Assembly: GCF_025465935.1 (NCBI RefSeq)
Contig: NZ_JANLNV010000088.1
Span: forward strand, 116,435 to 180,434
Source: Pseudomonas sp. 7P_10.2_Bac1
GTDB lineage: Bacteria > Pseudomonadota > Gammaproteobacteria > Pseudomonadales > Pseudomonadaceae
DNA length: 64,000 nt
Direction: 5' to 3'
Shown here: piece by piece, positions 27,278 to 35,603 of the stretch
Layout: each line of letters opens with the position of its first letter
How positions within the stretch are numbered: the stretch's first letter is position 1
Notes under the pieces: generated by a model
The model's input: only the letters and a program-made list of their open reading frames with translations
Database searches by the model: none
What the model was told of the DNA's origin: nothing
Position numbers and translations under genes: made by a program

Positions 27278-28274
27278 CGTGATTGTGGTCGGGGCAGGGC
27301 CTGCGGGTTGTGCCACAGCTATCGCATGCGCAAAACGGGGCATGCAGGTGGCACTGCTGGAGCGCGAAACATTTGCGCGCCACCGGCCCGGCGAAACCTT
27401 GCACCCGGCCATTGAACCGCTACTCGGCCAATTGGGGATACACAGCGAATTCGTTTGTCTGCGCCATCTTGGGCATTGGGTGCAGTGGGACGGCGCGGCG
27501 CGCTTTGTCGAGTTTGGTGGTGATGGGGCTGGCCCCTGGCGAGGCTTTCAGATTGAGCGGGCCGTCCTGGATGCGCAACTCCTGGACAGGGCCGGAGCGT
27601 TGGGTGTGCAGATCATTCAGCCGTGCGCCAGTCCGACAATTATTCAAGCGGGCAACCGGGTCGCTGGGGTCACCTTGGGGGCAGAGCGATGTTTGGCTGC
27701 CTGTGTGGTCGATGCTTCTGGAGGGCACGGATGGCTCAGGCGACAATTACCGATCCAGTGGCAGGCCTTTTCACCGCGGCTGATTGCCCGTTATGGCTAC
27801 TGCCAGGGCGAGTTCGAGCCCGGCTATGACACGCCACGGCTCAACGCGGTCAAGGACGGTTGGCAATGGATCGCCCGCGTCGACACTCATCTGCTGCACT
27901 GGACAACCCTTAATTTTGACTCAAGCAGCGCGCCAACCGGCGCGCCCGATACGCTCAAGCATTTGACGCCTGTCGGCCCGATACGTGGCGCAGACGTATC
28001 CTGGCGCCTGTCCGATGCGCCAATGGGGCCCGGTTACATTCAAGTCGGGGATGCCGCGGCGATCCTGGACCCTGCATCGTCCCACGGCGTGCTCAAAGCG
28101 CTGATGTCCGGGATGCAAGCGGCCCAGGCGATTGCCGACTGCCACGTCTGGCCTGGGGGCGAGCACGTCGTGCACCAGCATTTCAACACCTGGCTGCACA
28201 ATCAGTTCCAGGCTGATGTCGATGCCTTGCGCCAGTTCTATCGTGCCCATCCTTGGCCACCCAGCTGGGCCTGA
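27264..28274 (+). CDS. LodB-like FAD-dependent maturase of the LodA-like protein
   Basis: 336 residues of the p-hydroxybenzoate hydroxylase/tryptophan-halogenase-like flavoprotein fold. The N-terminal dinucleotide motif is VVGAGPAGCATAIACA, followed by the LLERE strand end and RPGETLHPAIEPLL. GDAAAILDPASSHGVLKALMSG near 270-292 is the conserved flavin-contact segment. LodB and GoxB proteins are needed to form the CTQ cofactor in their LodA/GoxA partners, and the 14-base overlap with the LodA-like gene argues for that role. Read alone it could be called a generic oxidoreductase; the pairing makes the call. Confidence 0.77.
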   Translation: MNHYDVIVVGAGPAGCATAIACAKRGMQVALLERETFARHRPGETLHPAIEPLLGQLGIHSEFVCLRHLGHWVQWDGAARFVEFGGDGAGPWRGFQIERAVLDAQLLDRAGALGVQIIQPCASPTIIQAGNRVAGVTLGAERCLAACVVDASGGHGWLRRQLPIQWQAFSPRLIARYGYCQGEFEPGYDTPRLNAVKDGWQWIARVDTHLLHWTTLNFDSSSAPTGAPDTLKHLTPVGPIRGADVSWRLSDAPMGPGYIQVGDAAAILDPASSHGVLKALMSGMQAAQAIADCHVWPGGEHVVHQHFNTWLHNQFQADVDALRQFYRAHPWPPSWA

Positions 28275-28423
28275 AAAAATAATCTGCAAGAAAATCCGGT
28301 CTCGCGCCACATGCCAGTAGAGCGTGTCTGCCTCTGTTTTGAGGGTGGAACACGCATGCCCGAGATGTAGGGCGCACCTCACACCGAGTATTGCTAAAAG
28401 TTATATAAAAATATGTTTTAAGT

Positions 28424-28439
28424 ATTATTAGCGAATAAT
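28424..28439. promoter_or_regulatory. AT-rich dyad, possible Fur box, before the ECF sigma gene
   Basis: ATTATT-AGCG-AATAAT is a perfect inverted repeat in an AT-rich stretch about 70 bases before the sigma factor start. FecI-type sigma genes are normally Fur-controlled, and the site has Fur-like composition, but it departs from the consensus. Confidence 0.4.
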
Positions 28440-28507
28440 GCCTTTTGATAGCATTGCACCGCCGGTACACCGGACACACAGCGCATCTCACCCTCATTGG
28501 AGTCTCC

Positions 28508-29017
28508 ATGTCCGGCGCCGACACTTCTCACAGTGAATACGTGGGCGGATTGTTCCGCAGTCATTACCAGTGGCTGTGTGCACGACTGCGCCGCCATCTC
28601 GACTCCAGCGCCCATGCTGAAGACATTGCGGCCGATACTTTCGTCCAGCTCCTGAGTTCGCCCGGTGTGGTGCCCATCCGCCAGCCCCGGGCGCTGTTGA
28701 CGACGATTGCCCAGCGCCTGATGTATCAGTTGTGGCGTCGACGTGATCTGGAGCGGGCTTATCTGGATGCTTTGCAGATGGATGACGCCTACGAGGCGCC
28801 TTCGCCCGAAGATCTGGCGCAGATGATCGAGGCACTGCAATGCATTGATCAGTTGCTTGATGGCTTGCCGGCCAAGGTCAAGGCCACCTTTCTGCTGTCT
28901 CAGGTCAATGGCCTGACTTATCCTGAAATTGCCGCTGAATTGGGCATTTCCCAACGCTCGGTCAGTGACTACATGACCAAGGCGGTCAATCGCTGCCTGC
29001 GAGCTTGCCTGGAATGA
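28508..29017 (+). CDS. FecI-type ECF sigma factor
   Basis: 169 residues from ATG 28508, which has GGAG five bases upstream; an upstream in-frame start at 28445 adds residues with no family match. Region 2 is YVGGLFRSHYQWLCARLRR through AEDIAADTFVQLL and region 4 is LPAKVKATFLLSQV, GLTYPEIAAELGISQRSV with the helix-turn-helix. The FecI subfamily is indicated by its short length and by the following FecR and TonB receptor genes. It would direct RNA polymerase to the receptor promoter when the receptor is occupied. The stop lies one base before the FecR start. Confidence 0.93.
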   Translation: MSGADTSHSEYVGGLFRSHYQWLCARLRRHLDSSAHAEDIAADTFVQLLSSPGVVPIRQPRALLTTIAQRLMYQLWRRRDLERAYLDALQMDDAYEAPSPEDLAQMIEALQCIDQLLDGLPAKVKATFLLSQVNGLTYPEIAAELGISQRSVSDYMTKAVNRCLRACLE

Positions 29018-29018
29018 A

Positions 29019-29978
29019 ATGAACATCGATAACCAACACGACGACGTGATCGACACCGCCACTCGATGGATTGTGCTACTGCGTTCAGGCCATGCCAGCG
29101 AAGCTGACTGGCAGGCTTACCGGCAATGGCGCGCGCAAGACCCGCAGCACGAACAACTCTGCGCCCAACTGGAAAACCGCCTTGGGGTTTTCCAGGTGCC
29201 GATTGCCCAAGGGGTCAGCGGCAAGGTGCTGCAACAGGTCCTGAATACTCCTGGCACCAGCCGTCGCAAACTATTGCAGGGCGCGCTGGCCTGTACCGGT
29301 GTGGCCATTGGCGCCAGTCTGTTGGTCAGCCAGCGCACCGCGCTGGGGGAGCTGACTGCGGACGTATCGACAGGTACGGCTGAGCGTCGCACCGTGAGTT
29401 TGCCCGATGGCAGCGAGTTGTTTATGAACGCCAAAAGCTCGGTCGATCTGGACTTCGAGGGCCCGCGTCGGGTGGTCCGGTTGCTCGATGGAGAACTGCG
29501 GGTCAAAGTCGCGCCCAATCCCGCGACGCCCTTTCAGTTAGTCACACCGCAAACCTTGATCCAGGTGTTCGGCAGTGATGTGGCCGTACGTGAGCGTGAA
29601 GGGCAGGGGCTGGTGATGGCGCTCAAGGGCGCGTTGCAGATTGCCCGCCAGGGGCTGGAAACCCTACAACTGCAAGCGGGGCATGAAGTGTCTTATGACC
29701 GCTACGGGTTCAGCACAGCACGTGTCATGAGCATGGGTGCCGCTGCGTGGGTCGATGGCTTGCTCGAAGTGCGTGATGTGCCGCTGGGGCAAATTGTCGA
29801 GGCGTTGCGGCCTTATCGCAGTGGCGTGCTGCGCATTGATCCGTCGGTTGCCGAGTTGCGCGTCAGCGGGATGTTCCGGCTGGATAAAACCGAGCAAGTG
29901 CTGGATACGTTGGCGCGGACCTTGCCTGTTCAAGTGGTGCGTCGCACCGATTATTGGGTCACCGTCGTGCCCGCTTGA
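29019..29978 (+). CDS. FecR-type anti-sigma/sigma regulator
   Basis: 319 residues. The cytoplasmic N-terminal domain (DTATRWIVLLRSGHASEAD, WRAQDPQHE) binds the sigma factor. One membrane segment lies about 86-104 (LLQGALACTGVAIGASLL). The periplasmic FecR domain follows (TVSLPDGSELFMNAKSS, VRLLDGELRVKV) with a C-terminal STN-like part (SGMFRLDKTEQVLDTLARTLP) that contacts the receptor's signalling domain. It relays the receptor's substrate signal across the inner membrane to the sigma factor encoded just upstream. Confidence 0.93.
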   Translation: MNIDNQHDDVIDTATRWIVLLRSGHASEADWQAYRQWRAQDPQHEQLCAQLENRLGVFQVPIAQGVSGKVLQQVLNTPGTSRRKLLQGALACTGVAIGASLLVSQRTALGELTADVSTGTAERRTVSLPDGSELFMNAKSSVDLDFEGPRRVVRLLDGELRVKVAPNPATPFQLVTPQTLIQVFGSDVAVREREGQGLVMALKGALQIARQGLETLQLQAGHEVSYDRYGFSTARVMSMGAAAWVDGLLEVRDVPLGQIVEALRPYRSGVLRIDPSVAELRVSGMFRLDKTEQVLDTLARTLPVQVVRRTDYWVTVVPA

Positions 29979-30092
29979 GCGCAGTTCTAAGGACATAACC
30001 AAACGATCTGCAAGTTTTCCGGGCGTCGCTCCACACCTCTCCCGTAAGCGCTGCGGGGAGCAGCGTTGTTCAGAGATTTAGGGAGATACACT

Positions 30093-32735
30093 TTGAGCGC
30101 GTCCACTACCTTTTCACGTCGCCAGTTGCGGGCTTTCGCCATCGGGCCTCTGGCCAGCCTGTTTCTGACCTGTGCCTATGCGGCCGAAGAAGCCCGCCAG
30201 GTCTACCACATTGCCTCCGGGCCGCTGGATGAAGTGCTGCTCAACATCAGCCGCCAGAGCGGGCAGGTGATTTCGTTTACCCCGCAATTGAGCCGCTATT
30301 CGTCGGCGGCGGTCAACGGTTCGTTGTCGGCTGAACAGGCCGTTGGCGAAGCGTTGCGCGGCACCGGCCTGCGGCTGCAAGTCAGCCCGGACGGTGCCTT
30401 CATCATCAAGGAAGGTGCTGCGAACGCCAACAAGGCTGGCACCCAGGCCCAGGACGCAGCACCCACCACAGCGCTCGACCGGGTGGTCGCCATCGGCACC
30501 CGCCGCGCCAACGCGACGGCCCTGAGCAGCAGCGCGCCGGTGGATGTGATCAACAGCGAAGAATTGGTGCAGACCGGTGCCGTGACGCTCAACCAGGCGC
30601 TGTTCCAATTGTTGCCCTCGTTCAACTTTCCGCAAAACCAGAGCGCAACCCGTGGCCAGGACCCTAAAGGCGCTTCTTTGCGCGGTCTGTCTCCGGATGA
30701 AACCCTGGTACTGATCAATGGCAAGCGCCGCCATGCCTCGGCAGTGGTCAACCTGTCGGGAGGGGTGCCATTTATTGGTGCCCAGTCGGTCGATCTGGAC
30801 ATGATCCCGATCAGCGCCATCGACCACGTCGAAGTGCTGCGTGACGGTGCTTCAGCACAATACGGTTCGGATGCGATTGCCGGGGTGATCAACATCGTGC
30901 TCAAGGAGCGCGACAGCGGCGGGCAAATCAACACGCAATTGGGCAAGTTTTCCCAAGGTGATGGCTTCAGCAAAACCGCTGACGGCTGGTACGGCCTAGG
31001 GTTGCCGGGTGATGGCTTTCTGACCGTCAGTTTTAACGCGCTGAACAACAAACCCGACGATATCGGTGACAAGTACTTCGCCGATGGGCAATTGCAAGAC
31101 CCGCGTTGGGGCGGTGCCGGACGTGACAAATACAACTTGGCAGCGAATGCCGAAATCGGCCTCAACGATCAATGGCGCCTCTACAGCTTCGCCACGTTCG
31201 GCCAGGACAAGTCGGTCAACAACACGCCGCAGCTGTTGGCCAGCAGCCCGAACAACGTCACTGAAATCTACCCCAATGGCACCATCCCGAAATACCGTTA
31301 CCGCTATGAAGACGGTGCATTGACGGTCGGCACCCGTTATGAAGACGACAGCCTGGGCCGCTTTGACCTGAGCGCCACTTATGGTCGTGACGAACATGAT
31401 GAACTGGCTTACAACACTCTCAACCCCAGTTTTGGTATCGCCAGCCCAACCAAATTCCAGATTGCGACGCTGATCAACGAACAAACCAACGTGGGTCTGG
31501 ATTACGTCAAAGACCTGCCGGTTGACTGGCTGACCAACCCGTTGAACATCTCGGCCGGGATCGCCTATCGCAATGAGCGTTATCGCCTGGAGTCCGGTGA
31601 TGCGCAGTCTTACTCGTTTGGCGGTATCGATGGCGTCCAGGTCGGTGGCGTCCAGGCATCGGGCCTGACCCCGGATGACGCGGGTACTTATTCGCGGGAT
31701 GTGACCGGTATTTACTTCGGCCTGGAAAACCAGGTCACTGAAAAACTGCAATTGGGCCTGGCGGCACGTACCGAGCACTATTCGGATTTCGGTTCGGCCA
31801 CCACGGGCAAACTGTCCGCCCGTTATGACTTCACCCCCAAGGTTGGTTTGCGCGCCACCGTCAACAACGCTTACCGCGCTCCGACTCTGGGTCAAATCGG
31901 CACCTCCTGGACCACCACCACCAACGTCGATGCCAATGGCAACCCGGTCCTGACCCGTATCTTGCCGTCCGATAACCCGGCGGCACGCGCCCTGGGCGCC
32001 GAGCAACTCAAGCCTGAAAAATCCACCAACTACTCGTTGGGTCTGGTGCTGCGTCCGGTCGATCAGGCCTCTGTCACCATCGATGCTTACCAGATCTCGA
32101 TTCGTGATCGGCTGCTGTTCAGCGGCGGTATTTCCGGCCCCGATGCCGAGCGCATCCTGACCGAAGCCGGCTACGGGCAGTACAGTTGGGCGCAGTTCAT
32201 GACCAACGCGGTCGATACCCGCACCCGCGGCGTCGACATCGTCGGCAAGTACAACTTTGATCTGCAACAGTACGGAGCACTGGCGCTGACCGCCGGTTAC
32301 ACCCGTGCCAAAACCACCATTGAAAAGGTCCATGAAAACCCTAACGGCTTCGAAACCGTGACCCGCGAAAGCCGTGGTTACCTGGAGTATGGCTACCCGA
32401 AAGACAAGTTCGTCTTGGGCGCTATTCACCGTTACGGCCCGTGGACCGTGGCCTTGAACGAAACCCGTTATGGCGAATACCGCAAGTTCGCCTCCCAGGC
32501 CAGCGATTCGCAATACGACCAGACCTTCGGCGCCCAATGGACCACAGACCTGGACGTCAACTACGCCTTCACCAAGCAGTTGCGCGTGTCGGTAGGTGCC
32601 AACAACCTGTTCAACAGCAAGCCGGATGACTTTGACAGCCACCTGCGTCAAACCCCGAGCCAGAAGTACAGCTACCTGTCACCGGCCGCCCCCGAAGGTA
32701 CGTTTTACTACACTCGCTTGAGCTACGAGTTCTGA
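30093..32735 (+). CDS. TonB-dependent transducer with N-terminal signalling (STN) domain
   Basis: 880 residues from TTG 30093. A signal peptide (RRQLRAFAIGPLASLFLTCAYA) is quoted here only by its ends, RRQLR and TCAYA, followed by an STN domain about 36-105 (VYHIASGPLDEVLLNISR, AVGEALRGTGL). The plug spans about 130-240 and the barrel ends YYTRLSYEF. The plug segment IPISAIDHVEVLRDGASAQYGSDAIAGVINIVLK-type (core VEVLRDGASAQYG) belongs to a receptor group not typical of ferric citrate FecA, so the substrate may not be a citrate chelate. Two TTG starts are possible: 30066, after GGGGAG, and 30093, six bases after GGGAGA. I prefer 30093 because the signal peptide then begins at once. It completes a sigma/anti-sigma/receptor cell-surface signalling set and is closed by a strong terminator. 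Confidence 0.88.
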   Translation: MSASTTFSRRQLRAFAIGPLASLFLTCAYAAEEARQVYHIASGPLDEVLLNISRQSGQVISFTPQLSRYSSAAVNGSLSAEQAVGEALRGTGLRLQVSPDGAFIIKEGAANANKAGTQAQDAAPTTALDRVVAIGTRRANATALSSSAPVDVINSEELVQTGAVTLNQALFQLLPSFNFPQNQSATRGQDPKGASLRGLSPDETLVLINGKRRHASAVVNLSGGVPFIGAQSVDLDMIPISAIDHVEVLRDGASAQYGSDAIAGVINIVLKERDSGGQINTQLGKFSQGDGFSKTADGWYGLGLPGDGFLTVSFNALNNKPDDIGDKYFADGQLQDPRWGGAGRDKYNLAANAEIGLNDQWRLYSFATFGQDKSVNNTPQLLASSPNNVTEIYPNGTIPKYRYRYEDGALTVGTRYEDDSLGRFDLSATYGRDEHDELAYNTLNPSFGIASPTKFQIATLINEQTNVGLDYVKDLPVDWLTNPLNISAGIAYRNERYRLESGDAQSYSFGGIDGVQVGGVQASGLTPDDAGTYSRDVTGIYFGLENQVTEKLQLGLAARTEHYSDFGSATTGKLSARYDFTPKVGLRATVNNAYRAPTLGQIGTSWTTTTNVDANGNPVLTRILPSDNPAARALGAEQLKPEKSTNYSLGLVLRPVDQASVTIDAYQISIRDRLLFSGGISGPDAERILTEAGYGQYSWAQFMTNAVDTRTRGVDIVGKYNFDLQQYGALALTAGYTRAKTTIEKVHENPNGFETVTRESRGYLEYGYPKDKFVLGAIHRYGPWTVALNETRYGEYRKFASQASDSQYDQTFGAQWTTDLDVNYAFTKQLRVSVGANNLFNSKPDDFDSHLRQTPSQKYSYLSPAAPEGTFYYTRLSYEF

Positions 32736-32741
32736 TAGAAG

Positions 32742-32772
32742 GGGCGGTGGGGAGACTCACCGCCCTTTTTTT
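32742..32772 (+). terminator. Rho-independent terminator after the TonB transducer
   Basis: GGGCGGTG (32742-32749) pairs with CACCGCCC (32758-32765) over an 8-base loop and is followed by a run of eight T/TA bases. It starts six bases after the receptor stop. Confidence 0.88.
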
Positions 32773-33037
32773 ACATACCTGCTTCAACCCCGTCACACAC
32801 CTTTGTGTGCTCCCTTCCTGCATTCGTGACGAACCGCTCATCGGCGCGCCACGCCCTGGCAAACGCCTGATTCCCCATATCTTTCAATGGCTTAGCGCTT
32901 TGTCTGGATGCTATGTGGTGTCTCCAAGATAATTTAATGATTTTTTAAGTTATTTATGCGATTGACAGTCGTATTTATTTGATCGAGCATTGCATTTAAA
33001 TGATTCCAATATATCGCACAGCGATACGGAGATTAAA
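32773..33037 (+). promoter_or_regulatory. Intergenic region with likely promoter for the amine cluster
   Basis: The right half is AT-rich. TTGACA at 32962-32967 is a perfect -35 match; no good -10 hexamer sits 17 bases on, so an activator may be needed. GGAG at about 33028-33031 is the ribosome site for TTG 33038. No gene was seen here. Confidence 0.35.
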
Positions 33038-34372
33038 TTGTACGATCCACTGGTCAATGCTCATCCAGGCATCGGAGTGCCCCATTCCTCGTCTTACTGG
33101 GTGGATACGGCGGGTTCTGCACCGCAAGATGACGGCCCGCTCAAGGGTGACATTGATGTTGAAGTTGCGATCATCGGTGCCGGTTACACCGGCCTGAGTT
33201 GTGCGTTGCATCTGGCGCGTGAACACGGCATTCGTGCGGTGGTGCTGGAGGCCAATCAGGTCGCCTGGGGTTGCAGCGGTCGTAATGGCAGCTTTGCGCG
33301 GATCTCGGGCGGGCGGGTGCCGCTGGCCCAGTTGATCGAGCGCTATGGCGAGAGAACCGCCAAAAACTATTTTGCAGAGATGACGGCCGCGCTGAACACC
33401 GTGCGCGGACTGATCCGCGAAGGCCGGATTGACTGCGATGTGCAGCCCGATGGCGTGTACAAGGTTGCCAGCAATGCCCGCCATGTCGAATCGCTGAAGC
33501 GTGAAGTGGGGCTGTACCACGATGTACTGGGCTATGGCGCGCAGTTGGTCAGTGGTGATCAGGTACAAGCGGTGCATCGCGGCGCGGAGTCATTCGGCGC
33601 GTTGTACATGCCCGATGGCTTTTCAATGCATCCGCTTAAACTGGCCTGGGGCATTCATCGCATGGCCCGTGCCGCAGGTGCCACGGTGCATGTGGGGTCA
33701 CCTGTGACCGAATGGACCAGCCCGAACGGCTGCCATCGGCTGGTGACGCCGGGCGGCGTGGTGACGGCCCGCAAGGTGGTGGTCGCCACCAATGGCTACA
33801 CGTCAACGGCCCTGAACCGTGCCACGGCCGGGCGGGTGTTGCCGGTGCACTCGCAAATTATCGTGACTCGCCCGCTCACGGCCGAAGAAAAACGCGAGAC
33901 CTTACCCGGCAGTGAATGCATGTTCGATACCCGGCATTTACTGTCTTACTACCGTCGTTTGCCGGATGACCGCATCTTGTTCGGCGGCCGCAGCGCGATC
34001 ACCGGGCGTGAAGCCGAAAGCCCCAAACACCGACAAAACCTGCATGACGCGCTGTGCCGCAAGTTCCCGATGCTTGAGGGCATTGAAGTGGATTACAACT
34101 GGGGGGGCTGGGTGGCGGTCAGTGAAACTTCGCTGCCATTTGTGTGCCGGGTGCCTGAACTGGACAACGTATTTTCGGGCGGCGGGTATGCCGGTAGCGG
34201 TGTGTCGTTCTCGACCCAGGTGGGCAAGCGTCTGGCCCAGATGGTTGCCGGTGATCCGCATCCGACCGAAGTGGACTTTCTTCACCAGTGCCCAAAACGT
34301 TTCCCGTTTCAACCTTTTCTACGCGTAGGCCAACGCCTGGCCTACGCCTGGTATCGCTTCAAGGACGCTTGA
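33038..34372 (+). CDS. FAD-dependent amine oxidase-like protein (PuuB/DAO family)
   Basis: 444 residues from TTG 33038, preferred over TTG 32990 because GGAG lies six bases upstream. The FAD-binding motif IIGAGYTGLSCALHLA and WGCSGRNGSFARISGG are those of gamma-glutamylputrescine oxidoreductase-like D-amino-acid-oxidase-fold enzymes. The C-terminal GGGYAGSGVSFSTQVGKRLAQ is the second FAD contact. It probably oxidises a primary or secondary amine to an imine or aldehyde. It is encoded about 190 bases before a polyamine-type importer on the same strand and is likely part of the same catabolic cluster. A true gamma-glutamylputrescine pathway would need PuuA and PuuD homologs, which are not here. 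Confidence 0.82.
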   Translation: MYDPLVNAHPGIGVPHSSSYWVDTAGSAPQDDGPLKGDIDVEVAIIGAGYTGLSCALHLAREHGIRAVVLEANQVAWGCSGRNGSFARISGGRVPLAQLIERYGERTAKNYFAEMTAALNTVRGLIREGRIDCDVQPDGVYKVASNARHVESLKREVGLYHDVLGYGAQLVSGDQVQAVHRGAESFGALYMPDGFSMHPLKLAWGIHRMARAAGATVHVGSPVTEWTSPNGCHRLVTPGGVVTARKVVVATNGYTSTALNRATAGRVLPVHSQIIVTRPLTAEEKRETLPGSECMFDTRHLLSYYRRLPDDRILFGGRSAITGREAESPKHRQNLHDALCRKFPMLEGIEVDYNWGGWVAVSETSLPFVCRVPELDNVFSGGGYAGSGVSFSTQVGKRLAQMVAGDPHPTEVDFLHQCPKRFPFQPFLRVGQRLAYAWYRFKDA

Positions 34373-34463
34373 GCGGATAAAGGATTTATCAAACGTTACG
34401 TGTCAGTAATGGTTCACCCAAGCGGTGGCTGGTTGATCAGTAAAAGAGGTTCAAGCAGCGGGT

Positions 34464-34506
34464 CGAAGTGCCCGCGCTCACTATAAAAAGAGTGATTCGG
34501 GCTTCG
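34464..34506 (+). promoter_or_regulatory. Hairpin in the leader of the binding-protein genes
   Basis: CGAAGTGCCCG at 34464-34474 can pair with CGGGCTTCG at 34498-34506 with a small bulge, and TCACT/AGTGA forms an inner stem. It lies about 50 bases before the first binding-protein start. It could be a terminator of the preceding gene or a leader structure; the following T run is interrupted. Confidence 0.35.
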
Positions 34507-34558
34507 CGGCCCGGCGTTTTATTCAACTGTCTAATTACAACAAACTCAGGAGTTGAAA

Positions 34559-35590
34559 ATGCGATTAATCAACAAGCGGATGGCCACTCTGGGTCTCGCC
34601 ATCTCCCTCTGTTCCAGCGTGTACGCCCAGGCGGCAGACAGTGTGACGTTCTCCGGTTGGGGCGGAGCGTTGCAGGATGCCGAACGCACGGCTTATTTGA
34701 AGCCTGCAGAAAAAGCTCTGGGAATCACCATCAAGGAAGACAACATGGACGGCCTGGCCGCCGTGCGCGCCCAAGTGATGTCCGGCAAGCCCAAGTGGGA
34801 TGTGGTCGAGTTGGCATCCAACGATTGCGTGCTGGCACAAGAGCAAGGGCTGACTGAACCTCTGGATTACTCGGTCATCAGCACCGACGGCGTGGCATCC
34901 AACTTCTATGGCAAGAACTGGATCGCCAGCAATGCCTACTCCACCGTATTGGCCTGGGCCAAGGATGCGACAGGGCCGACCCCGAAAAACTGGCAGGAAT
35001 TCTTTGATCCTTCGATAAAAGCTTCGCGCTCCATGTACCGCCAGCCGTATACCACCCTGGAACTGGCATTGATTGCCGATGGGGTATCGCCCAAAGCGTT
35101 GTACCCGCTGGACATCGACCGGGCGTTCAAGGTGCTGGACCGTATCAAGCCGCAGATAGTCAACTGGTGGCGCAGTGGCACCGACTCTGCGCAACTGCTA
35201 CGCAGTCGTGAAGTGGATGCTCTGGCCATCTGGGCGTCTCGGGTAGAAGAACTGAAAAAATCCGGCGAGAACGTCGACTACACCTATGACCACGCGTTGC
35301 TCGATTACGACTGCGTTGTGGTACCTAAAGGTGCGCCGAACAAAGCCCTGGCCATGAAGCTGATCGCAGAAATCATGAAACCCCATAGCCAGGCGACGCT
35401 GGTGACGTTGATTCCCAACCCGCCGATCAACGTCAAGGCCTATGACACCGGGATCATTCCGGCGGATATGGCGGCCACGCTGCCGACGGCACCGGCCAAT
35501 ATCGACAAAGTGGTGTTCTTCGATCCTGTGTGGTGGCAAGGCCATCAGGCTGAGGTTCAGCGTCGTTTCGACGTATTCATCCAGAACTGA
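34559..35590 (+). CDS. Polyamine-type ABC transporter, periplasmic binding protein (copy 1)
   Basis: 343 residues with a signal peptide (cleavage near VYAQAAD), of the PotD/PotF class II binding-protein family: TFSGWGGALQDAE at the mature start, VRAQVMSGKPKWDVVEL, and IVNWWRSGTDSAQLLRS in the ligand cleft. CAGGAG lies six bases before ATG 34559; a TTG at 34553 is less likely. The next gene encodes a close relative, with long shared stretches such as KEDNMDGLAAVRAQVMSGKP. It delivers an amine or similar cation to the permease pair encoded downstream; the ligand is unknown. Confidence 0.9.
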   Translation: MRLINKRMATLGLAISLCSSVYAQAADSVTFSGWGGALQDAERTAYLKPAEKALGITIKEDNMDGLAAVRAQVMSGKPKWDVVELASNDCVLAQEQGLTEPLDYSVISTDGVASNFYGKNWIASNAYSTVLAWAKDATGPTPKNWQEFFDPSIKASRSMYRQPYTTLELALIADGVSPKALYPLDIDRAFKVLDRIKPQIVNWWRSGTDSAQLLRSREVDALAIWASRVEELKKSGENVDYTYDHALLDYDCVVVPKGAPNKALAMKLIAEIMKPHSQATLVTLIPNPPINVKAYDTGIIPADMAATLPTAPANIDKVVFFDPVWWQGHQAEVQRRFDVFIQN

Positions 35591-35603
35591 TAAGGCGGCG
35601 ACC

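Noticed and set aside
30996..32651. Long open frame of about 550 codons on the strand opposite the TonB transducer
   Set aside because: It mirrors the codon pattern of a high-GC gene, has no recognisable domain, and the plus-strand gene is clearly real.
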